From assembly GCA_030653385.1 (NCBI GenBank), contig JAURZM010000076.1, positions 62,001 to 126,000 on the forward strand: a DNA stretch of 64,000 nucleotides, in the 5' to 3' direction. Origin of the DNA: Rubrivivax sp. GTDB taxonomy: Bacteria; Pseudomonadota; Gammaproteobacteria; Burkholderiales; Burkholderiaceae_C. Below the pieces are notes generated by a model that was given only the letters and a program-made list of their open reading frames with translations, was not told where the DNA came from and did not search any database. Below are positions 59,524-64,000 of this stretch, piece after piece (positions within the stretch are counted from its first letter, which is position 1; every line of letters starts with the position of its first letter). Both the position numbers and the translations under genes were made by a program.

Positions 59524-59628
59524 CTTTGTCTCCTGAACCTGGGGTGGGTGGAACACACCGGTCTTGGGTCGTCTTGTGTGAGGCCGGCTGAAATGCGGTG
59601 ACACTGAATCGTCGAGATGCTCAGCCTC

Positions 59629-62622
59629 TCAGGCCGGCTGCGTGCCGTCGGCAGTGGCCGGGGACGGCGCGGCAGGCGCAGGGCTGCTCGCTGCCGCTGC
59701 CGCTGCCGCCTCCTGCGCCGCGGCACGCTTTGCGGCCAGCGCCTCCATCACGCGTTCGGGCGTCGCCGGCAGCCGCGTCATGCGTATGCCGACGGCGTCG
59801 TAGATGGCGTTGACGATGGCCGCCGCGGTCGGTGTCATGGCCGGTTCACCGATGCCCTTGACACCCAGCGGCGTCTTCGGGTCGGGTTCGGTCAGCAGCA
59901 CCGAGGTCACGTGCGGGACGTCCAGCGCCGTGGGCAGGATGTACTTGGCGAAGGCGGCGGTCGTCGTATGCCCGTTGATCTGGACGTACTCCTCCATCAG
60001 CGCATGGCCCACGGCCATGACAACGGCGCCTTCGATCTGGCCTTCGACCTGCTGCGGATTGACGACGCGGCCGACGTCGTGTGCGGCCCAGACACCGAGC
60101 ACCTGCACTTCACCGTTGTCGTCATCCACCTGCACTTCGGCCACATGGGTGCCAAACACATAGCTCTGCCAGGGTGTGGCCGCGCCGGTCTCGGGGTGCA
60201 ACGGGGTGTGCGCCGAGGTGAACAAGCCGCTGCCGACGATCACGATGCCGCGCTCCTTCTTCAGCACATGCACGGCGTGTTCCATCGACATGCGCTTGGC
60301 GGCCGAGCCTTCGACCCAGACCTCGCCGGCGTAGGCGTGCACGCTCTCGGCGCTGACGCCCCAGTAGGCGCCCATCGCGCTGCGGAATTTGCCGAAGGCC
60401 TCGCGGCAACCCAGCGCCACCGCGTTGCCGATCATGTAGGTCATGCGCGTGGCGCCGGCGTGCGCCGCCTCGGGTACACGCGCCGTGTCGTTGTCGCCCA
60501 GCACGATGTCTTCGGGGCGCACACCCATCTCGTGCGCCGCGATCTGGCACAGGCCGGTGAGCACACCCTCGCCGATCTCGGTGACCCCGGTGGCGATCTT
60601 CACCGTGCCGCCATCGTCCAGTTCGACCCAGACCGCCGCGCGATCCATGGCCGCCGTGCGTGCGATGCCATACCAGCCGCAGGCCACGCCCCGTCCTCGG
60701 TGCTTGACTTGGGGCGTCCACGACGCCGTGCGCCCGCCCGCCAGGTAGGGCGGACGATTGCCGGGCCCGTTGAGGTCCTGGCGCGGCGGATGACCTTCGC
60801 CCTGGCGGTGCGGCACGCCCGCATCCCAGCCGGCGGCCTTGACCGCTGCATCCAGGCATTCGACCGCGAGCACACGATCCAGTTGCTGGCGCGTGTGCGT
60901 GGTGGCACCGTCGCGCATCAGATTGACCCGCCGCAGCGCCACAGGGTCCATGCCCAGGCGCTGCGCGCACAGGTCGAGGTGAGACTCGGTCGCGAATTCC
61001 GACTGGAACGCGCCGAAGGCCCGGAAGGCGCCGCTGGGCGTGTTGTTGGTGTACACGCCGATGGCGTCCACCCACACGTTCGGTATGTCGTACGGCCCCG
61101 GGCCCAGGATCGCCGACTTGTTCATCACGCCGGGCGTCGACAGCGCATACGCACCGCCGTCAGACACCATCACCATCTTGGTGGCGACGATGCGGCCGTC
61201 ACGCTGCAAGCCCATCGTGTAGCGGATGTTGAACGGATGCCGCTTGGCGCTGACCTTGATGCTCTCTTCGCGGGTGAAGACATAACGCACGGGCCGGCGG
61301 GTCTTGATGGCCGCCAGGGCCAGCATGCCCTGGTAGATCATGTCTTCCTTGCCCCCGAAGCCGCCGCCCACGGTGCTCATGATCATGCGCACCTTGTTGA
61401 TCGGCCGGCCGAGGATCTTGGCCAGCATGTGGCGGTGGTGCGTGATGTTCTGGCTTGGCGAGTGGACGGTGACACAGCCATCCGGCTCCAGGTAGGCCAG
61501 TCCCGCTTCCGGCTCCAGGTAGGCGTGCTCGACCGCCTGCGTGTCGTAGGTCTGCTCGACGATGAGGTCGGCGCTGGCCAGGGCGGCATCCACGTCACCC
61601 TTGCGGATGCGCGTGTGCTTGCAGATGTTGTTGGCGGCAAAGTCGTGCAACTGCACCGCGCCGGGCTGCATCGCCAGGTGCCGGTCGAACAGCGCGGGCA
61701 ACACTTCGTAGTCGACACGGATCAGCTTGACCGCAGCGCGTGCGATGTCCAGCGTCTCGGCAGCCACCGCCACGACGGCTTCACCGACGTAGCGGACGAC
61801 GCCGCGGGCCAGTGTCGGCTGGTCTTCGATGAAGACGCCGAAGTTGTCGACACCGGGCACGTCGTCACAGGTCAGCACACACTCCACGCCGCTCAGGGCC
61901 TTGGCGGCGCTGCTGTCGATGCGCAGGATGCGCGCGTGCGGGTGCGGACTGCGCACCACCTGCATGTGCAGCATGTTGGGCATGAACATGTCGGCGGCGT
62001 ACTTGATGGCGCCGGTGACCTTGGCAGGCGCGTCGAGCCGCCGCGTGCTCTGGCCGATAAAGCTGGTGGCTTGCGCGTTCTCTTCGAGCGCACTCGAAGG
62101 CTGACTGCCGTTGTTCACGTCACGCGCGAGTTCGACCGCGTCCAGAATTTTCTGGTAGCCGGTGCAGCGGCAGATGTTGCCGCCAAGGCCTTCCTTGATC
62201 TCGTCGCGGCTGGCTTGGGGGTTGCGGCGCAAGGTCGATGTGGCCGCCATCACCATGCCCGGGATGCAATACCCGCACTGGCTGGCGCCGCACTTGTGGA
62301 AGGCGCGCTGCATCAGCGTCATGCCGGCGTCACGGTCGAGATCATCGATCGTTTCGACGACGCGGCCGTCGATCTTCTGCACCGGCGCGAGGCAGCTCTT
62401 GATCAGCTTGCCATCCACGAACATCGAGCAGGTGCCGCATTCGCCCGCGCCGCAGCCTTCCTTGTTGCCCGTCAACTTGAGCTCTTCGCGAACGAAGTCG
62501 ATGACGCGGTAATGGTTCGGAACCGACCGCTTGACCTTGCGGCCGTTGACGGTGGTTGAAATCTCGACCACCGGGTGGCAGCCGTCCATGGCGCCGCCCA
62601 CCGCGTGTGATGTGTCAGACAT
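59629..62622 (-). CDS. Molybdenum hydroxylase, fused [2Fe-2S] and Mo-binding subunit
   Basis: A 997-residue xanthine-oxidase-family chain. Residues about 15-180 hold two [2Fe-2S] domains (CGAGECGTCSMFVDG and SCLAP; CGYCIPGMVM and NICRCTGYQKI). The rest is the molybdenum part: STVGGGFGGKED, GAFRAFGAFQSEFATE, GVTEIGEGVLTGLCQIA, and the catalytic glutamate in VKGIGEPAMTPT. A 30-residue Ala/Pro tail ends the protein. It should hydroxylate or oxidise an aldehyde, heterocycle or similar substrate. Its start overlaps the FAD-subunit stop by eight bases. The reductive-type [4Fe-4S] loop is absent from its partner, so it is not a second Hcr. Confidence 0.88.
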   Translation of the reverse strand: MSDTSHAVGGAMDGCHPVVEISTTVNGRKVKRSVPNHYRVIDFVREELKLTGNKEGCGAGECGTCSMFVDGKLIKSCLAPVQKIDGRVVETIDDLDRDAGMTLMQRAFHKCGASQCGYCIPGMVMAATSTLRRNPQASRDEIKEGLGGNICRCTGYQKILDAVELARDVNNGSQPSSALEENAQATSFIGQSTRRLDAPAKVTGAIKYAADMFMPNMLHMQVVRSPHPHARILRIDSSAAKALSGVECVLTCDDVPGVDNFGVFIEDQPTLARGVVRYVGEAVVAVAAETLDIARAAVKLIRVDYEVLPALFDRHLAMQPGAVQLHDFAANNICKHTRIRKGDVDAALASADLIVEQTYDTQAVEHAYLEPEAGLAYLEPDGCVTVHSPSQNITHHRHMLAKILGRPINKVRMIMSTVGGGFGGKEDMIYQGMLALAAIKTRRPVRYVFTREESIKVSAKRHPFNIRYTMGLQRDGRIVATKMVMVSDGGAYALSTPGVMNKSAILGPGPYDIPNVWVDAIGVYTNNTPSGAFRAFGAFQSEFATESHLDLCAQRLGMDPVALRRVNLMRDGATTHTRQQLDRVLAVECLDAAVKAAGWDAGVPHRQGEGHPPRQDLNGPGNRPPYLAGGRTASWTPQVKHRGRGVACGWYGIARTAAMDRAAVWVELDDGGTVKIATGVTEIGEGVLTGLCQIAAHEMGVRPEDIVLGDNDTARVPEAAHAGATRMTYMIGNAVALGCREAFGKFRSAMGAYWGVSAESVHAYAGEVWVEGSAAKRMSMEHAVHVLKKERGIVIVGSGLFTSAHTPLHPETGAATPWQSYVFGTHVAEVQVDDDNGEVQVLGVWAAHDVGRVVNPQQVEGQIEGAVVMAVGHALMEEYVQINGHTTTAAFAKYILPTALDVPHVTSVLLTEPDPKTPLGVKGIGEPAMTPTAAAIVNAIYDAVGIRMTRLPATPERVMEALAAKRAAAQEAAAAAAASSPAPAAPSPATADGTQPA

Positions 62623-63529
62623 GCCCGATCTCCTTGGGTTGGCGAATGACAACGAGCCCGGCATGGCCCAGCGCGACCACCAGCGATCGCTCGACAAAGT
62701 TGCACAGCACTTCGCGGCGATAGGTGCGGCGCGTGCGCGACCGCACCCGGTCGGCGACGCCGCCGGCGACGCGGCGCAACAAGGCGGCGGTGGGCTCGGC
62801 GCCGATCAACAGGTCTTCGATGTCACCCAGCCGCTCTGGCGTCGGACCTACGGCGCCGATGGCGACGCGCACGTCTTCGATTTTGCGTTTTGCGGCGTCG
62901 ACGCGGACCATCGTGGCCATGCAGACGTTCGAGATCAGCATCGATCTGCGGTCGCCGACCTTCTTGAACGTCACGCCGTAGGTGGGCAAGGCGTCCATTT
63001 CGAGGCGGGTCATGATCTCGCCGGGTTGCAGCAAGGTCTTGCTGGGCCCAAGAATGAACTCGGACAGCGGCAAGGTGCGCTCCAGGATCTTGCCCATCTC
63101 ACGGCGGGCGAGCGTCACATGGGTGTTCATCGCCAGCAGGGCTGGCTGCGTATCGCCAGCAGGCGATGCGTTCACCAGGTTGCCGCCCACCGTGGCCTGC
63201 TGGCGCAGCTGATCGTCGGCGAACCACACCGCGCACTCGGCCAGGATTGGCACCTGCTTGCGCAGCTGGGCGTCGTGTTCAAAGTCCGCGATTGGCGTGG
63301 CCGCACCCATGGTGATGCGGTCCTGCCCCTGCATGGCCCAGCCACTGAGTTGCGTGATGCGGCTGATGTCCACCACCGCGCTCAGGTGCACATCCCCGGC
63401 ACGGCCTTCTCGTGCCCAGGGCAGCAAGTCGGTCGCGCCGGCGAGGATGCGCGCGCCGGGATTCCTGTCGAGCACATCGAACGCCTCGTCCAGCGTTGTC
63501 GGCGTCAGGTAGTGGTCAAACGTCAGCAT
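62615..63529 (-). CDS. Molybdenum hydroxylase FAD subunit
   Basis: A 304-residue FAD-binding subunit: ARILAGATDLLPWAREG (about 25-41) and ATVGGNLVNASPAGDTQPALLAM (about 112-134) are the FAD blocks. It lacks the cysteine insertion of HcrB. It accepts electrons from the [2Fe-2S] domains of the downstream subunit and passes them on. Gap of 24 bases to the alcohol dehydrogenase gene upstream. Confidence 0.9.
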   Translation of the reverse strand: MLTFDHYLTPTTLDEAFDVLDRNPGARILAGATDLLPWAREGRAGDVHLSAVVDISRITQLSGWAMQGQDRITMGAATPIADFEHDAQLRKQVPILAECAVWFADDQLRQQATVGGNLVNASPAGDTQPALLAMNTHVTLARREMGKILERTLPLSEFILGPSKTLLQPGEIMTRLEMDALPTYGVTFKKVGDRRSMLISNVCMATMVRVDAAKRKIEDVRVAIGAVGPTPERLGDIEDLLIGAEPTAALLRRVAGGVADRVRSRTRRTYRREVLCNFVERSLVVALGHAGLVVIRQPKEIGHV

Positions 63530-63553
63530 GGCAGGTGTCGCCTGTGTGTGGAA

Positions 63554-64000
63554 TCAGCAGCCTGCCGCGTGGCTCATCTTGACCACGACCTTGATCGCGT
63601 CGCCGATGCGCTCGCGGGCATGGCGCAGCGCCTCGGGCACCTCTTCCAGCGGGAAGGTGTGGGTGTGGATCAGCTTGGCGTCGAAGCGCTTCTGCGCCAT
63701 CAGCGCGGCAGCGCGGTGCGTGGCGCTCTTGCCTTCGCCGCGGATGCCGTAGAGATAGATGTTGTTGCGCACCAGTGCCGCCACGTCGATGGGCACCGGC
63801 TCACCCGGGAAGGCGGCCAGGCAGATGCGGCCGCCGCGGCGCAGCATCATGGCAGCGTCGTTGACGGCGTTTGGCGCACCCGAGCACTCCAGCACGTAGT
63901 GCGCGCCGCCGTTGGTGTATTCACGCACCTTGGCCACCGCGTCTTCTTTCGTCACATTGACCGTGAAGTCGGCACCGAGTTTGCGACCCATTTCCAGGCG
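63554..64000 (-). CDS. Zinc-type alcohol dehydrogenase, 5' part beyond window
   Basis: C-terminal 149 residues of a medium-chain dehydrogenase (MDR family), running off the right edge: RKLGADFTVN, VLECSGAPNAVNDAAMMLRRGG and the C-terminal AKVIHTHTFPLEEVPEAL-like block. The catalytic-zinc and most of the nucleotide region lie outside. The sequence type resembles sorbitol/threonine dehydrogenase-like polyol dehydrogenases. It is the most upstream visible member of the array that continues through the molybdenum hydroxylase. Confidence 0.85.
   Translation of the reverse strand, partial: RLEMGRKLGADFTVNVTKEDAVAKVREYTNGGAHYVLECSGAPNAVNDAAMMLRRGGRICLAAFPGEPVPIDVAALVRNNIYLYGIRGEGKSATHRAAALMAQKRFDAKLIHTHTFPLEEVPEALRHARERIGDAIKVVVKMSHAAGC

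Noticed and set aside
59617..62559. 980-codon plus-strand frame opposite the molybdenum hydroxylase
   Set aside because: Complementary-strand shadow; histidine/arginine/valine-rich composition without motifs, opposite a gene with complete cofactor sites.
59629..63529. Second 4-hydroxybenzoyl-CoA reductase
   Set aside because: The FAD subunit lacks the cysteine loop for the extra [4Fe-4S] and the small and large subunits are fused, unlike HcrABC.

Overview
The window is GC-rich, densely packed DNA with many 1-14 base overlaps between neighbouring stops and starts. Its content points to a facultatively anaerobic, probably denitrifying betaproteobacterium (Rhodocyclales or Burkholderiales; genus not determinable). 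Nearly everything between 6.8 and 46 kb serves anaerobic degradation of aromatic acids, and the rest supports that life style. There are no RNA genes, insertion sequences or CRISPR arrays that I can see, and no gene-free stretch longer than about 260 bases.

Layout. 0-6.7 kb: a truncated ferredoxin-reductase-like gene, an operon for oxygen-independent ubiquinone synthesis (DUF2249-ubiU-ubiV-ubiT), a universal stress protein, haem A synthase, and a Crp/Fnr-type regulator with an FNR-type palindrome in its own promoter. 6.8-15.5 kb (minus): phenylglyoxylate dehydrogenase (padE, a padH-padF fusion, padG, padI), badI, a RidA protein, a ferritin-like protein and 2-oxoglutarate:ferredoxin oxidoreductase (korAB). 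15.6-23.6 kb (plus): the Thauera-type benzoyl-CoA operon had-oah-dch-bcrCBAD-fdx. 23.6-27.2 kb (minus): DUF2249, two polytopic membrane proteins, hemerythrin-like and DUF59 proteins. 27.2-46 kb (minus): a second ferritin-like protein, badH, an enoyl-CoA hydratase, a ferritin-like/benzoate-CoA-ligase fusion, 4-hydroxybenzoyl-CoA reductase (hcrCAB), phenylacetate-CoA ligase (padJ), phenylacetyl-CoA:acceptor oxidoreductase (padBCD), a FlK-like thioesterase and a branched-chain-type ABC importer. 46-48 kb (plus): acetyltransferase, Rrf2 regulator, DUF364 protein. 48-64 kb (minus): a second catabolic array of unknown substrate (alcohol dehydrogenase, molybdenum hydroxylase, tripartite-tricarboxylate binding protein, thiamine-diphosphate enzyme, aldehyde dehydrogenase, IlvD/Edd dehydratase, CBS protein), followed by pntAB, a BLUF photoreceptor and a Gfo/Idh/MocA oxidoreductase.

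How it works together (family knowledge plus inference). Aromatic acids enter through the ABC importer, are activated by PadJ and the fused ligase, and are channelled to benzoyl-CoA: phenylacetyl-CoA through PadBCD and PadEFGHI, 4-hydroxybenzoyl-CoA through HcrABC. BcrCBAD reduces the ring using ferredoxin re-reduced by KorAB; Dch, Had and Oah open the ring. BadH and BadI belong to the other known ring-opening route (Rhodopseudomonas type), so two routes coexist here. FNR-type boxes precede four transcription units (ubi operon, regulator, kor/had divergent promoter, hemerythrin unit), which suggests common anaerobic control.

The most unusual items are the ferritin-like domain fused to a benzoate-CoA ligase, accompanied by two paralogous stand-alone ferritin-like proteins (one lacking a metal ligand); a two-copy intergenic repeat that supplies coding sequence at gene junctions; and the uncharacterised catabolic array in the last 16 kb.
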